The notes beneath the pieces are model-generated. The model saw only the letters and a list, made by a program, of their open reading frames with translations. It was not told the DNA's origin and made no database searches. The position numbers were made by a program, and so were the translations under genes. Below, one piece after another: positions 52,211 to 61,742 of a DNA stretch of 64,000 nt. Within the stretch, counting starts at the first letter, position 1; every line of letters starts with the position of its first letter. The DNA is from CBDDHT01 sp965227905 (lineage in GTDB: Bacteria > Pseudomonadota > Alphaproteobacteria > Rhizobiales > Methyloligellaceae). The DNA is taken from assembly GCA_965227905.1 (NCBI GenBank), contig OZ245780.1, positions 4,526,001-4,590,000 on the forward strand, written 5' to 3'.

Positions 52211-52718
52211 GGCTGTGCCCGTGATGCGCGTGCGCGTGGTGGTGGCTGTGACCGTGATCATGGCCCTTCACACTGCCATGTCCATACGCGCCGCCCTCAG
52301 GCTGGAACGAGGCCTTGATCAGACGAACGTCGGCGCCGAGCTGCTTGACCATATCGACGATGACATGATCTTCCCGGATCCGCAGTTTGCTCTTCATGAT
52401 CTGGGTCGGCAGGTGCCGATTTCCGAGATGCCATGCGACCTGGATCAGCGCCTGATCGTCATCACAGGTAATCTCCGCCAGACTCTCCGCTGCCGCTTCA
52501 ACGGCAACGATGTCGTTCGTCTCAAGCTTGAGGCCATCGCCGTCCAACAGGAGTTGCGGTTCCGGCAATTCCAGCATGAAGCGTGTGCCGGCCTTTCCCC
52601 GCAACACGATCCTGCGGCGGAACCGGTCTTCATAATCAAGCACGACCGTATCGACCGGTGCCTTAGACCAGGCCGACGAGGGCAGAATTTCGATCACGCG
52701 TGGAAGCGCCGTTGTCAT
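52203..52718 (-). CDS. ureE: Nickel metallochaperone UreE
   Basis: 171 residues. N-terminal peptide-binding domain (about 1-80) and a nickel-binding domain with LIQVAWHLGNRHLPTQ (the conserved metal His). The C-terminal tail is extremely His-rich (GHDHGHSHHH and more), a metal reservoir seen in many UreE proteins. It passes nickel to UreG. Confidence 0.94.
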   Translation of the reverse strand: MTTALPRVIEILPSSAWSKAPVDTVVLDYEDRFRRRIVLRGKAGTRFMLELPEPQLLLDGDGLKLETNDIVAVEAAAESLAEITCDDDQALIQVAWHLGNRHLPTQIMKSKLRIREDHVIVDMVKQLGADVRLIKASFQPEGGAYGHGSVKGHDHGHSHHHAHAHHGHSHD

Positions 52719-52730
52719 AAGTGAGTTCCT

Positions 52731-54443
52731 TCAGAACAGGAAGTAGCGTTGCGCCATGGCCAGCTCGCTTGCCGGCTCGCATGTGAGGAGTTCACCGTCC
52801 GCCCGGACTTCATAGGTTTCCGGGTCAACGTCGATCTCGGGCGTTGTGCTGTTCAGCACCATGTCGGCTTTGGAGATGCCGCCCCGCGTGTTTCTTACAC
52901 TGAGGAGTGGCTTTGCAAGATCAAGCTGATTGCCGAGACCCTTGTCGAGAGCAGCACCGGAAACGAACGAGACCGCGCTCTCCGTCATCGATTTACCGAA
53001 AGCACCGAACATCGGCCGGTAGTGGACCGGTTGCGGTGTCGGGATCGACGCGTTGGGGTCTCCCATGGGCGCGGCTGCAATCGTGCCCATCTTGATGATC
53101 AGATCCGGCTTCACGCCGAAGAAAGCGGGCGACCAGAGCACGAGATCGGCAAGCTTCCCGACCTCGATCGAGCCGATGTGATCTGAAATGCCGTGAGCAA
53201 TCGCCGGATTGATCGTGTATTTGGCGATGTAGCGTTTGACGCGGAGATTGTCGTTATCGCCGGTCTCCTCCGATAGTGCGCCCCGCTGTTTTTTCATCTT
53301 ATCGGCCGTCTGCCAGGTTCGGATGAGGACCTCGCCAACCCGGCCCATGGCCTGGCTGTCGGAGGCAATGATCGAGAACGCGCCGATATCGTGCAAAATA
53401 TCTTCCGCAGCAATGGTCTCCTTGCGGATCCGGCTTTCGGCAAAGGCGATGTCTTCCGGAATCGAGGCATCGAGGTGATGGCAGACCATCAGCATGTCGA
53501 GATGCTCATCGATCGTGTTGACCGTGTAGGGACGCGTCGGGTTGGTCGACGACGGCAACACGTTTGCCTCGCCGCAGACCTTGATGATGTCCGGCGCATG
53601 TCCGCCGCCTGCGCCTTCCGTGTGAAACGCGTGGATTGTGCGATCCTTGAAGGCGCTCACCGTGTTCTCGACGAAACCGGACTCGTTCAAGGTGTCCGTG
53701 TGGATCATCACCTGGACGTCCATATCGTCGGCGACCGACAGACAGCAATCGATGGCGGCCGGTGTCGTGCCCCAATCCTCATGCAGCTTCAGGGCGCACG
53801 CACCACCTTCGACCTGTTCGACCAATCCTTCCGGTTGCGAGGCATTCCCTTTTCCGGCGAAGGCGAGATTCATCGGAAAAGCGTCGGCGGCCTGAAGCAT
53901 GCGACCGATGTGCCAAGCGCCCGGCGTACAGGTCGTTGCATTGGTTCCTGTCGCGGGTCCGGTGCCGCCACCGAGCATCGTCGTCACGCCCGACATGAGC
54001 GCTTCCTCGATCTGCTGTGGGCAGATGAAATGAATATGCGCGTCGAAGCCGCCGGCTGTCAGGATCTTGCCCTCGCCCGCAATGGCTTCGGTCGAAGGGC
54101 CGACGACGATATCGACACCGGGCTGTGTATCCGGATTGCCGGCCTTGCCGATGGCGGCAATCTTGCCGTCCCGGATCCCGACATCGGCTTTGACGATGCC
54201 CCAGCTATCGACAATCAACGCGTTGGTAATGACCGTGTCCACAGCACCGCCTGCACGCGTCACTTGGCTCTGCCCCATGCCGTCGCGAATGACCTTGCCG
54301 CCACCGAATTTCACTTCCTCGCCATAGGTGGTGTGATCTTTCTCGACCTCGATGATCAGATCCGTATCGGCCAATCGAACTTTGTCGCCGACTGTCGGCC
54401 CATACATGGCCGCATAGGCCGATCGGGAGAGTGTAGCGGCCAT
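52731..54443 (-). CDS. ureC: Urease alpha subunit UreC
   Basis: 570 residues, standard length. Urea is split to ammonia and carbamate by a di-nickel centre: GGFDAHIHF (two His), the carbamylated Lys in ALKLHEDWG, VMIHTDT and HAFHTEGAGGGH (His ligands), MVCHHLD (active-site flap His) and ASDSQAMGR (Asp ligand) are all present. ATG 54443 shares one base with the ureB stop (TGATG); a TTG three bases earlier is possible. Confidence 0.97.
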   Translation of the reverse strand: MAATLSRSAYAAMYGPTVGDKVRLADTDLIIEVEKDHTTYGEEVKFGGGKVIRDGMGQSQVTRAGGAVDTVITNALIVDSWGIVKADVGIRDGKIAAIGKAGNPDTQPGVDIVVGPSTEAIAGEGKILTAGGFDAHIHFICPQQIEEALMSGVTTMLGGGTGPATGTNATTCTPGAWHIGRMLQAADAFPMNLAFAGKGNASQPEGLVEQVEGGACALKLHEDWGTTPAAIDCCLSVADDMDVQVMIHTDTLNESGFVENTVSAFKDRTIHAFHTEGAGGGHAPDIIKVCGEANVLPSSTNPTRPYTVNTIDEHLDMLMVCHHLDASIPEDIAFAESRIRKETIAAEDILHDIGAFSIIASDSQAMGRVGEVLIRTWQTADKMKKQRGALSEETGDNDNLRVKRYIAKYTINPAIAHGISDHIGSIEVGKLADLVLWSPAFFGVKPDLIIKMGTIAAAPMGDPNASIPTPQPVHYRPMFGAFGKSMTESAVSFVSGAALDKGLGNQLDLAKPLLSVRNTRGGISKADMVLNSTTPEIDVDPETYEVRADGELLTCEPASELAMAQRYFLF

Positions 54444-54751
54444 CAATCCAGCCCTCCCATAACCTTGGCATTGAAACCGTAGACAGCGCGTGCCCCTGCA
54501 TAGGGAACGAGCGTGACCTCTCGCGATTGCCCCGGCTCGAAACGCACAGCCGTCCCAGCCGCGATATCGAGCCTCATGCCCCTTGCGCTTTCCCGGTCAA
54601 ATTGCAGGGCTTCGTTGGTCTCATAGAAATGATAATGCGAGCCAACCTGCACGGGTCGGTCTCCCGTATTCGCCACCTCCACCGTCACTGTCGCCTGACC
54701 TGCGTTCAGCGCGATCTCGCCATCCTTGACGAAAAGCTCACCTGGGATCAT
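54443..54751 (-). CDS. ureB: Urease beta subunit UreB
   Basis: 102 residues, normal for UreB. VANTGDRPVQVGSHYHFYE and FEPGQSREVTLV are the family core. Separate beta and gamma subunits are the bacterial (non-Helicobacter) pattern. Coupled to ureC. Confidence 0.97.
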   Translation of the reverse strand: MIPGELFVKDGEIALNAGQATVTVEVANTGDRPVQVGSHYHFYETNEALQFDRESARGMRLDIAAGTAVRFEPGQSREVTLVPYAGARAVYGFNAKVMGGLD

Positions 54752-54763
54752 GTCGCAATCTCC

Positions 54764-55066
54764 TCAGCGAATAGGTTCGTGGACAGTGACGAGCTTGGTG
54801 CCGTCCGGAAATGTCGCTTCGACCTGGACGTCGTGGATCATTTCGGCGATCCCGTCCATCACCTGATCACGCGTGAGCACCCCTGCCCCTGCACTCATCA
54901 GTTCCGCCACCGATTTGCCGTCCCGCGCACCTTCGACAACGAAGTCCGTGATCAGCGCGATGGATTCCGGATAGTTGAGTTTCACACCACGCTCCAAGCG
55001 CTGGCGCGCGACCATGGCTGCCATCGACACCAGCAGCTTGTCCTTTTCTCTCGGGCTGAGATGCAT
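54764..55066 (-). CDS. ureA: Urease gamma subunit UreA
   Basis: 100 residues from ATG 55066, the exact UreA length; MHLSPREKDKLLVSMAAMVA, LNYPESIALI and GTKLVTVHEPIR are diagnostic. The in-frame extension upstream is not part of it. It lies between ureD and ureB with short gaps. Confidence 0.97.
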   Translation of the reverse strand: MHLSPREKDKLLVSMAAMVARQRLERGVKLNYPESIALITDFVVEGARDGKSVAELMSAGAGVLTRDQVMDGIAEMIHDVQVEATFPDGTKLVTVHEPIR

Positions 55067-55080
55067 CGGCCCCTCCCTCG

Positions 55081-56007
55081 TCAACAGTTCCAAACACGCG
55101 GCAACGCGCAGTCGCGCCACCGCAATTCTTCGTCCGGTTCGGCCCGGTTCAGCAGAACATTCAACAATCCAATCAGTCCGGACCGCAGGATCGCCCCGCT
55201 GGGCGCGAGCAGACGGGCAACGATCACCGACCCAAGCTGCGAACAAGCTGCCGTCATCGGTCGTGCATTGGACTCGGCTCGAAGCTCATCGAGCAGCATG
55301 TCATCGGCATGTCCCACATGAATGACAGTCGCGATGGCTGCAGCGCCGTCGGCGATACCGGGCCGTCCGAGCACCTGATCCATATCTCCGGACAAACGAA
55401 ATCCATCAGCGAAAACGAGCTTGCCTCCATGACGAACACGCCAGATATCTTCGATCGCGCCAGTTCGTATCGTCTCACCCATGGCATGACGCCCGAAGAT
55501 GGTCGCCTCGCATGCAATCAGGCGGCCGTCTTCGGCAATCGTCGCCTCCAGTCGCCGTTTCAAGCGACCTCCATCGAAAAGAATCGTCTCCTGCGGCAAC
55601 CAAAGCGCAGTTGCTGCGGCTTCGACCTCGAGATGGTTGGCAATCAGTGCATCGTCAGCCCGAGAGCGATAGATCCGCTCCGCTGCCTGGGTCGTGACCA
55701 CTGCACGCGTACCTTCACCCCAGCGCGCCGACGTCTCAACCACATCGCCATCCGTAAGGCCGCCGGCTGTGTTGATCAGTACCGCCTCGGGATCTGCACC
55801 CGGCTCCGCCCTTGGGAAGCGGACCTTGCAGCATCCTGCCTGATAGACGTCGTCCAGAACGGTGTGAGCACCACGGCATTTGAAGGCTATGCGTGCGGCG
55901 CCGACCGAGCGTTGCAGCGATATGGATCCAGCGCTTTCAACGCCCTCATCCGCTCTTTGCTCCGCAGTCTCTGCTCGCGATGCCATCATACTTGGTTGCA
56001 GATTCAC
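55081..56007 (-). CDS. ureD: Urease accessory protein UreD
   Basis: 308 residues from GTG 56007, two bases after the urtE stop; ATG 55989 is an alternative. UreD signatures are LINTAGGLTDGD, VVTTQAAERIYRS and LWLPQETILFDGGRLKR. It is the scaffold that holds UreFG on apo-urease and channels nickel. The near-zero gap to urtE ties the ure genes to the urea transporter operon. Confidence 0.94.
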   Translation of the reverse strand: MNLQPSMMASRAETAEQRADEGVESAGSISLQRSVGAARIAFKCRGAHTVLDDVYQAGCCKVRFPRAEPGADPEAVLINTAGGLTDGDVVETSARWGEGTRAVVTTQAAERIYRSRADDALIANHLEVEAAATALWLPQETILFDGGRLKRRLEATIAEDGRLIACEATIFGRHAMGETIRTGAIEDIWRVRHGGKLVFADGFRLSGDMDQVLGRPGIADGAAAIATVIHVGHADDMLLDELRAESNARPMTAACSQLGSVIVARLLAPSGAILRSGLIGLLNVLLNRAEPDEELRWRDCALPRVWNC

Positions 56008-56009
56008 CG

Positions 56010-56705
56010 TCAGACCGTCAAATGCGCTTTGATTTCATCCTCAGGAATGTCGTCCAGGGTCCCAGTCAGAATGACCTCGCCACGATCCATCACGACAAAA
56101 CGATCCGCCAGATCGCGCGCGAAATCGAAATATTGCTCAACCAGCAGAATGGCCATCTCTCCCTTCCCGCGGAGATAGTCCAGGACACGCTCGATGTCCT
56201 TGATGATCGAAGGCTGAATACCTTCCGTCGGCTCGTCGAGGATGAGCAATTCGGGGCGCGTGACCAAGGCCCGTGCAATCGCCAGCTGCTGTTGCTGTCC
56301 ACCGGAAAGGTCGCCGCCGCGCCGGGCGAGCATATCTTTCAGGACAGGGAACAGCTCGTAAATCTCATCCGGGATTGATCGCTCAGTGCGGGCCAGCGGG
56401 GCATAGCCCGTTTCCAGATTCTCTTTTACCGTCAACAGCGGGAATATCTCGCGCCCTTGCGGGATGTAGGCAATTCGCTGGCGGGCGCGGTCGGCTGGCG
56501 CCAATGCTGTGATATCGGCCCCATGCCAGTTGATCGCGCCCGAGGCGATTGGCAAATGGCCGATGACGGCACGCAGCAGACTTGTCTTGCCCACACCGTT
56601 GCGCCCCATCAGGCAGGTCACCTCGCCGATTTCGGCAGTCATGGAAACGCCTCGCAGGGCCTGAGCGGCGCCATAAAAGAGATCGACCTTTTCCACGCTC
56701 AGCAT
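56010..56705 (-). CDS. urtE: Urea ABC transporter ATP-binding protein UrtE
   Basis: 231 residues, the LivF-like ATPase. Walker A GRNGVGKTS, signature LSGGQQQQLAIA, Walker B LLILDEPTEGIQPS (the GIQPSI form is typical of UrtE), and H-loop. Together with UrtD it energises urea import. Confidence 0.93.
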   Translation of the reverse strand: MLSVEKVDLFYGAAQALRGVSMTAEIGEVTCLMGRNGVGKTSLLRAVIGHLPIASGAINWHGADITALAPADRARQRIAYIPQGREIFPLLTVKENLETGYAPLARTERSIPDEIYELFPVLKDMLARRGGDLSGGQQQQLAIARALVTRPELLILDEPTEGIQPSIIKDIERVLDYLRGKGEMAILLVEQYFDFARDLADRFVVMDRGEVILTGTLDDIPEDEIKAHLTV

Positions 56706-56707
56706 CG

Positions 56708-57460
56708 TCAGCGCCCCAGATAACTTTCAATGACACGCGGATCCTCGCTGACGGTATCGAGCGACCCCTCGGCCAGCACCGAACCTTCATGCAGGACGGT
56801 GACTTTGACATCCAGTTCGCGCACGAAGCCCATATCGTGCTCGACCACGACGACAGAGTGGTTCTCCGCAATCCGCCGAAGCAGGTCCGCCGTCTCGGCG
56901 GTCTCCGCATCGGTCATCCCGGCGACCGGCTCATCGACCAGCAACAATTTGGGATCCTGGGCAAGCAGCATTCCGATCTCAAGCCATTGCTTCTGGCCAT
57001 GGGAGAGGCTTGACGCCAAGGCATCCTGCTGGCCGGACAGACGGATCGTCTTGAGGATGTCAGCGATCCTGTCGTCCTCTTCGGACGTACGGCTCCAGAA
57101 CAAGGTCCTGCGGACCCGGTGATCGTTCTTCAAGGCAAGTTCGAGATTGTCGCGTACGGTATGGAAGTCGAAAACGGTCGGCTTCTGAAATTTGCGGCCG
57201 ATTCCAAGTTGCGCGATGTCGGCTTCATCCAACTGGGTGAGGTCCGTATCGCGGTCGAAGACAATGGCGCCCTCGTCGGGCGTCGTCTTGCCGGTGACCA
57301 CATCCATCATTGTGGTCTTGCCGGCTCCGTTCGGTCCGATGATCGCACGCATTTCTCCAGGCTCGATAACCAGCGACAATGCGTTCAAGGCCTTAAAGCC
57401 ATCGAAGCTCACGCTCACACCGTCGAGATAGAGGATCGAGTTGCTGACACGTCCGTCCAT
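56708..57460 (-). CDS. urtD: Urea ABC transporter ATP-binding protein UrtD
   Basis: 250 residues, the LivG-like ATPase: Walker A GPNGAGKTTMMDV, LSHGQKQWLEIG (UrtD-type signature) and LLLVDEPVAGMTDAE. Two bases separate it from urtE. Start ATG 57460. Confidence 0.94.
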   Translation of the reverse strand: MDGRVSNSILYLDGVSVSFDGFKALNALSLVIEPGEMRAIIGPNGAGKTTMMDVVTGKTTPDEGAIVFDRDTDLTQLDEADIAQLGIGRKFQKPTVFDFHTVRDNLELALKNDHRVRRTLFWSRTSEEDDRIADILKTIRLSGQQDALASSLSHGQKQWLEIGMLLAQDPKLLLVDEPVAGMTDAETAETADLLRRIAENHSVVVVEHDMGFVRELDVKVTVLHEGSVLAEGSLDTVSEDPRVIESYLGR

Positions 57461-57464
57461 AGAC

Positions 57465-58622
57465 CTACTCCGCCGCTTCGGGTTGCGCCTGCCCCGGTTT
57501 CGGTGTCGGCGCTCCGCGACCTTTCCGGTTTTTCAGTCGTGCACGTGTGCTGTCTATGAGCCCGACAATCCCCTTCGGCAGGAACAAGGTCACTGCGACG
57601 AACAGAGCCCCGAGAGCGAAGAGCCAGACTTCGGGTGCAGCCCCCGTCAGCCATGTCTTGGCAAAGTTCACCAGTACGGCACCGAAGGCCGCACCGACCA
57701 ATGTGCCCCGGCCACCAACGGCAACCCAGATCACGACCTCAATGGAATTGGCCGGCGTGAATTCGCTCGGATTGATTATGCCGACTTGGGGCACATAGAG
57801 CGCACCCGCAACGCCGGCCATGCAGGCGGACAGCGTGAACACAAACAGTTTGTAAGACTCGACACGGTAACCGAGAAAGCGTGTCCGGCTTTCGGCATCG
57901 CGTATTGCAACAAGCACTTTGCCGAACCGTGACGTGACAATCGTCCGACAAATCAGAAAGCCGAAAGCAAGCGCCGCGATCGAGGCAACCAGGAGCCCGA
58001 CCCGGGTCTCATTCGCCGCCAGGTCGAAGCCGAGCAGATCCTTGAAGTCCGTCAGGCCGTTGTTGCCGCCAAAACCCATATTGTTGCGGAAGAATGCAAG
58101 CATCAAGGCATAGGTCAGAGCCTGGGTGATGATCGACAGATACACGCCAGTCACACGCGAGCGAAATGCGAACCAGCCAAAGACAAAAGCCAGAAGTCCC
58201 GGCACAAAGACGACCATCAGCATCGCGAACCAGAACTGGTCGAAGCCGTACCAGAACCACGGCAGCTCCTTCCAATTCAGAAACACCATGAAATCCGGGA
58301 GTACCGGATCGCCATAGACGCCCCGCCCGCCGATCTGGCGCATCAAATACATGCCCATGGCGTATCCGCCGAGCGCGAAGAACGCGCCATGTCCAAGACT
58401 GAGGATCCCGCAATACCCCCAGATCAGATCGACACTCAGGGCTAGAAGGGCGTAGCAAAGATACTTGCCGATGAGCGCCACAAGATAGGTCGGCAGGTGG
58501 AATGGGCTCGTCTCGGGAACGAAAAGATTAAGCGTGGGGAGCAACACGGCGAGGATTGCCAGCAGAGCCAGAAAGAGGCTCGCGCGGCGATCGAGCGCGC
58601 GGATCAGGGCACCGGAAATCAT
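57465..58622 (-). CDS. urtC: Urea ABC transporter permease UrtC
   Basis: 385 residues from ATG 58622, overlapping the urtB stop by four bases (ATGA). LivM-like with about nine membrane helices, SVDLIWGYCGILSLGHGAFF, the NNGLTDF stretch and IRDAESRTRFLGY. The C-terminus is Pro/Ala-rich. Forms the channel with UrtB. Confidence 0.94.
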   Translation of the reverse strand: MISGALIRALDRRASLFLALLAILAVLLPTLNLFVPETSPFHLPTYLVALIGKYLCYALLALSVDLIWGYCGILSLGHGAFFALGGYAMGMYLMRQIGGRGVYGDPVLPDFMVFLNWKELPWFWYGFDQFWFAMLMVVFVPGLLAFVFGWFAFRSRVTGVYLSIITQALTYALMLAFFRNNMGFGGNNGLTDFKDLLGFDLAANETRVGLLVASIAALAFGFLICRTIVTSRFGKVLVAIRDAESRTRFLGYRVESYKLFVFTLSACMAGVAGALYVPQVGIINPSEFTPANSIEVVIWVAVGGRGTLVGAAFGAVLVNFAKTWLTGAAPEVWLFALGALFVAVTLFLPKGIVGLIDSTRARLKNRKGRGAPTPKPGQAQPEAAE

Positions 58623-60247
58623 GCTTCCACCGCCCTGCCCTTGAGCGCGAACAGACCACGTGGCCGCTTCTGTATGAAGAGAATGATGAAGACCAGGACA
58701 AGAATCTTGCCCAGGACAGCGCCGGCGTACGGTTCCAGAAACTTGTTGGCAATGCCGAGGGTCATGGCGCCGACGAGCGTGCCCCAGAGATTTCCAACAC
58801 CGCCGAAGACGACGACCATGAAACTGTCGATGATGTAGGACTGCCCGAGATTGGGACTCACATTGTCGATCTGGCTGAGTGCGACACCGGCGATGCCGGC
58901 AATCCCGGAACCAAGGCCGAACGTCAAAGCATCGATGCGCCCGGTACGAATCCCCATCGCTCCTGCCATCTCGCGGTTTTGTGTCACCGCGCGCATCTGA
59001 AGCCCGAACGGCGTCCGGCGCAGCAGGAGCTGGAGCGCTATAAAGACGACGATCGCGAAGACGATAATCCACAGCCGGTTATAGGTCAGTGTCAATGCAC
59101 CGACATTGGCAGCGCCTTCCATCCAACTGGGATTCCCGACCTCACGGTTGGTCGGCCCGAAGAGCGTGCGCACGGCTTGCTGCAGAATGAGACTGATGCC
59201 CCAGGTGGCAAGCAATGTCTCAAGCGGGCGGCCATAAAGCCAGCGAATGACGCCACGCTCGATGGCGATCCCAACAGCACCAGACGCGAGGAAAGCAAGC
59301 GGCAACGCGATGAACAGCGATAGATCGAACAGCCCCGGTGCCGTCGTGCGAATGATTTCCTGCACCAGAAAGGTCGTATAGGCCCCGATCATGACCATCT
59401 CGCCATGAGCCATATTGATCACGCCCATCACGCCAAACGTAATTGCGAGACCGATGGCAGCCAGGAGAAGAACGGAGCCCAGGCTGAACCCGTAGATGAC
59501 ATTTTGTGCGGCACCCCAGACTGCCAGGTCCTTTTCGATATCTGCGGCCGCTTTGGCAGCGGCCTTGGCAACCGGTGTATCGCCAGAATTCGCGATTGAT
59601 GAAAGCAAAGCGATCGCGTCCTGGTCCCCGCGCTCGCGCAAAACGACGATGGCTGCAAGTTTCTGTTCATCGCCACTCTTGCCGGCAAGAACGGCCACGG
59701 CCGCAGCCTGCTCGAATGCCAGCTTCACCTCAGGGTCGGTCTCTTTTTCGATAGCGGTCTCGAGAGCTGCAAGCGATGAGGCATCGCGAGCTTTGAAAAC
59801 GGCCTCTGCTGCAGCCAGTCGCTTTGCGGGATCGGGGTTCAGGAGTGTGAGAACCCCGATGGCTGAGCGGATCGCGCGTCTCAGCCTGTTGTTTACACGG
59901 ATTTTCTTGAATTCGGATTTTGCAGCAACTCCAAGGCTTGCTCCTGACACCGGATCAATAGTCGCGAACTGATCGCCCTTTTGTTCCGTCAGAAAGACCC
60001 GTTTGTCCGACTTGCGGGCGAAGAGCTTTCCATCCTGCAGCGCTTGGATGATTAGGGACGCCCGAGGATGACCGGTTGCGGCAAGCTGTTCGACGAGCTT
60101 GGCCTTCTTGGAAAAACCGCCACTCCCAAGACTTTGTACTATGTCGCCGAATTTGTCGGCGCCGATCGCCTTGCTCGGCAGATAAGCCGAGACAAGAAGC
60201 GTCAACACCAAAGCGAGAAACGACGACAATCGCCTCGATTGAATCAC
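58619..60247 (-). CDS. urtB: Urea ABC transporter permease UrtB with N-terminal extension
   Basis: 542 residues from GTG 60247 (AGGGGAT ribosome site). A signal-like hydrophobic N-terminus (about 8-28), an exported helical domain (about 30-250) rich in Ala/Lys/Asp, and the LivH-like permease (about 255-542) with FGVMGVINMAHGEMVM and GLGSGIAGIAGVAL. The extension is a feature of proteobacterial UrtB and resembles helical HEAT-like repeats; its role is not known to me. Confidence 0.92.
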   Translation of the reverse strand: MIQSRRLSSFLALVLTLLVSAYLPSKAIGADKFGDIVQSLGSGGFSKKAKLVEQLAATGHPRASLIIQALQDGKLFARKSDKRVFLTEQKGDQFATIDPVSGASLGVAAKSEFKKIRVNNRLRRAIRSAIGVLTLLNPDPAKRLAAAEAVFKARDASSLAALETAIEKETDPEVKLAFEQAAAVAVLAGKSGDEQKLAAIVVLRERGDQDAIALLSSIANSGDTPVAKAAAKAAADIEKDLAVWGAAQNVIYGFSLGSVLLLAAIGLAITFGVMGVINMAHGEMVMIGAYTTFLVQEIIRTTAPGLFDLSLFIALPLAFLASGAVGIAIERGVIRWLYGRPLETLLATWGISLILQQAVRTLFGPTNREVGNPSWMEGAANVGALTLTYNRLWIIVFAIVVFIALQLLLRRTPFGLQMRAVTQNREMAGAMGIRTGRIDALTFGLGSGIAGIAGVALSQIDNVSPNLGQSYIIDSFMVVVFGGVGNLWGTLVGAMTLGIANKFLEPYAGAVLGKILVLVFIILFIQKRPRGLFALKGRAVEA

Positions 60248-60310
60248 GTATATCCCCTTCCCCGGACCGTCGCTTTCGACAGTCTTGCGCGAGCAATCTG
60301 CTGCGCGATA

Positions 60311-60338
60311 CGGGAGGTTCGCTTCAGCAAACCTCCCG
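60311..60338 (-). terminator. Stem-loop between urtA and urtB
   Basis: CGGGAGGTT and AACCTCCCG form a perfect 9-bp stem with a 10-base loop, in the 141-bp gap after the urtA stop. No T-run follows. As in the peptide operon, it sits between the binding-protein gene and the permease gene and may hold up binding-protein mRNA levels relative to the permeases. Confidence 0.6.
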
Positions 60339-60388
60339 CTAGCTTGTGTTTGGATAGGCTTATGCGGCACCAGGCGCCGGCAGCGTCG

Positions 60389-61684
60389 TTAGCTACTCTT
60401 GCCGCCGCACTTACCTGTCTTGGTATTGAAGTTGCCGCATTTGAGTTCGACCCAATCGGACTTCAGATCCTTTGAGCCCGGCAAATGATCGGACCAGGCA
60501 TCACCCGGGACCAGACCTTCGGTCTGCCAGACAGTCTCGAACTGACCATCGGCCTGAACCTCGCCGATCAGGACGGGCTTGGTGATGTGATGGTTGGGGA
60601 GCATCTCAGACATACCGCCCGTCAGGTTCGGCACTTTGACGCCGACAATGGAGTCGATCACTTTGTCGGCGTCCGTGGTACCGGCTTTCTCGACAGCTTT
60701 GACCCACATATTGAAGCCAATCACATGGGCTTCCATCGGATCGTTCGTGACACGCTTCGGGTCCTTCGTGAAAGCCTTCCATTTCTCGACGAAGGCTGCA
60801 TTCACAGGATTGTCGACGCTCTGGAAATAGTTCCACGCAGCAAGGTGACCGACAAGCGGCTTGGTATCGATACCGGCGAGTTCCTCTTCACCGACGGAAA
60901 AGGCAACCACAGGAATGTCCTCGGCCTTGATGCCCTGGTTCGCCAGTTCCTTATAGAAGGGCACATTGGCATCGCCATTGATGGTCGACACAACAGCAGT
61001 CTTCTTGCCGGCTGCACCAAACTTCTTGATGTCGGAGACGATCGTCTGCCAATCGGAATGTCCGAAAGGCGTGTAGTTGATCATGATGTCTTCTTTCGCA
61101 ACGCCTTTCGAGATCAGATAGGCCTCGAGGATCTTATTGGTCGTGCGTGGATAGACATAGTCCGTGCCGGCCAGCACCCAGCGTTGGACTTCCTCTTCCT
61201 TCATGAGGTAGTCGACGGCCGGAATCGCCTGCTGATTTGGCGCTGCGCCGGTATAGAAGACGTTGCGCTGGCTCTCCTCGCCCTCATACTGGACGGGATA
61301 GAACAGCAGACTATTGAGCTCCTCAAAAACCGGCAGAACAGATTTCCGCGACACTGACGTCCAGCAACCGAAGACTGCGGCGACTTTTTCCTTGGCAATC
61401 AGTTCGCGGGCCTTCTCTGCAAAGAGTGGCCAATTGGATGCCGGATCGACGACCACGGCCTCGAGCTTCTTGCCAAGCAGTCCACCTTTTTTGTTCTGCT
61501 CCTCGATGAGCATGAGCATGACGTCTTTTAGCGTCGTCTCGGAAATCGCCATTGTTCCCGACAGGGAATGCAGAATGCCGACCTTGATCGTGTCTGCTGC
61601 ATACAATGTCGTTGACCAAAGGGCACCCAGTGCCACGGTCACCGCCGCGAGCACATTTCTCAGTCTCCCAACCTTCAAATCCAT
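60389..61684 (-). CDS. urtA: Urea ABC transporter substrate-binding protein UrtA
   Basis: 431 residues from ATG 61684 with a GGAGG site 5 bases upstream (a GTG six bases earlier is in frame). Signal peptide (about 1-29, LYA-AD), then the Peripla_BP_5 fold with GILHSLSGTMAISET, FGCWTSVSRKSVLPV, YPVQYEGEE and NYFQSVDNP, which are specific to UrtA. Binds urea in the periplasm. First gene of the urtABCDE-ureDABCEFG block. Confidence 0.95.
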   Translation of the reverse strand: MDLKVGRLRNVLAAVTVALGALWSTTLYAADTIKVGILHSLSGTMAISETTLKDVMLMLIEEQNKKGGLLGKKLEAVVVDPASNWPLFAEKARELIAKEKVAAVFGCWTSVSRKSVLPVFEELNSLLFYPVQYEGEESQRNVFYTGAAPNQQAIPAVDYLMKEEEVQRWVLAGTDYVYPRTTNKILEAYLISKGVAKEDIMINYTPFGHSDWQTIVSDIKKFGAAGKKTAVVSTINGDANVPFYKELANQGIKAEDIPVVAFSVGEEELAGIDTKPLVGHLAAWNYFQSVDNPVNAAFVEKWKAFTKDPKRVTNDPMEAHVIGFNMWVKAVEKAGTTDADKVIDSIVGVKVPNLTGGMSEMLPNHHITKPVLIGEVQADGQFETVWQTEGLVPGDAWSDHLPGSKDLKSDWVELKCGNFNTKTGKCGGKSS

Positions 61685-61726
61685 ATCCACCTCCGAGCAT
61701 AATTCGTTAGCACTGCGTTAACGATT

Positions 61727-61742
61727 AGCAACGGCGATGCCA
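61727..61742 (-). promoter_or_regulatory. Sigma-54 promoter of urtA
   Basis: On the minus strand TGGCATCGCCGTTGCT matches the sigma-54 consensus (TGGCAC-N5-TTGCA/T) with GG and GC at exactly 10-base spacing. It ends 42 bases before the urtA ATG, leaving a leader of about 30 bases. NtrC-like sites lie upstream. Sigma-54/NtrC control of urea uptake is well known. Confidence 0.72.

Noticed and set aside
53391..54482. Plus-strand open frame opposite ureC
   Set aside because: ureC is unmistakable on the minus strand; the opposite frame is Arg/His/Asp-rich and has no start signal.
58623..59072. N-terminal extension of UrtC
   Set aside because: Overlaps the urtB coding region in another frame, with compositionally odd residues; ATGA at 58619-58622 sets the start.
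61708..61722. Third CtrA box (TTAG-N7-TTAAC) before urtA
   Set aside because: One half deviates, it overlaps the likely transcription start of the sigma-54 promoter and points away from the gene.
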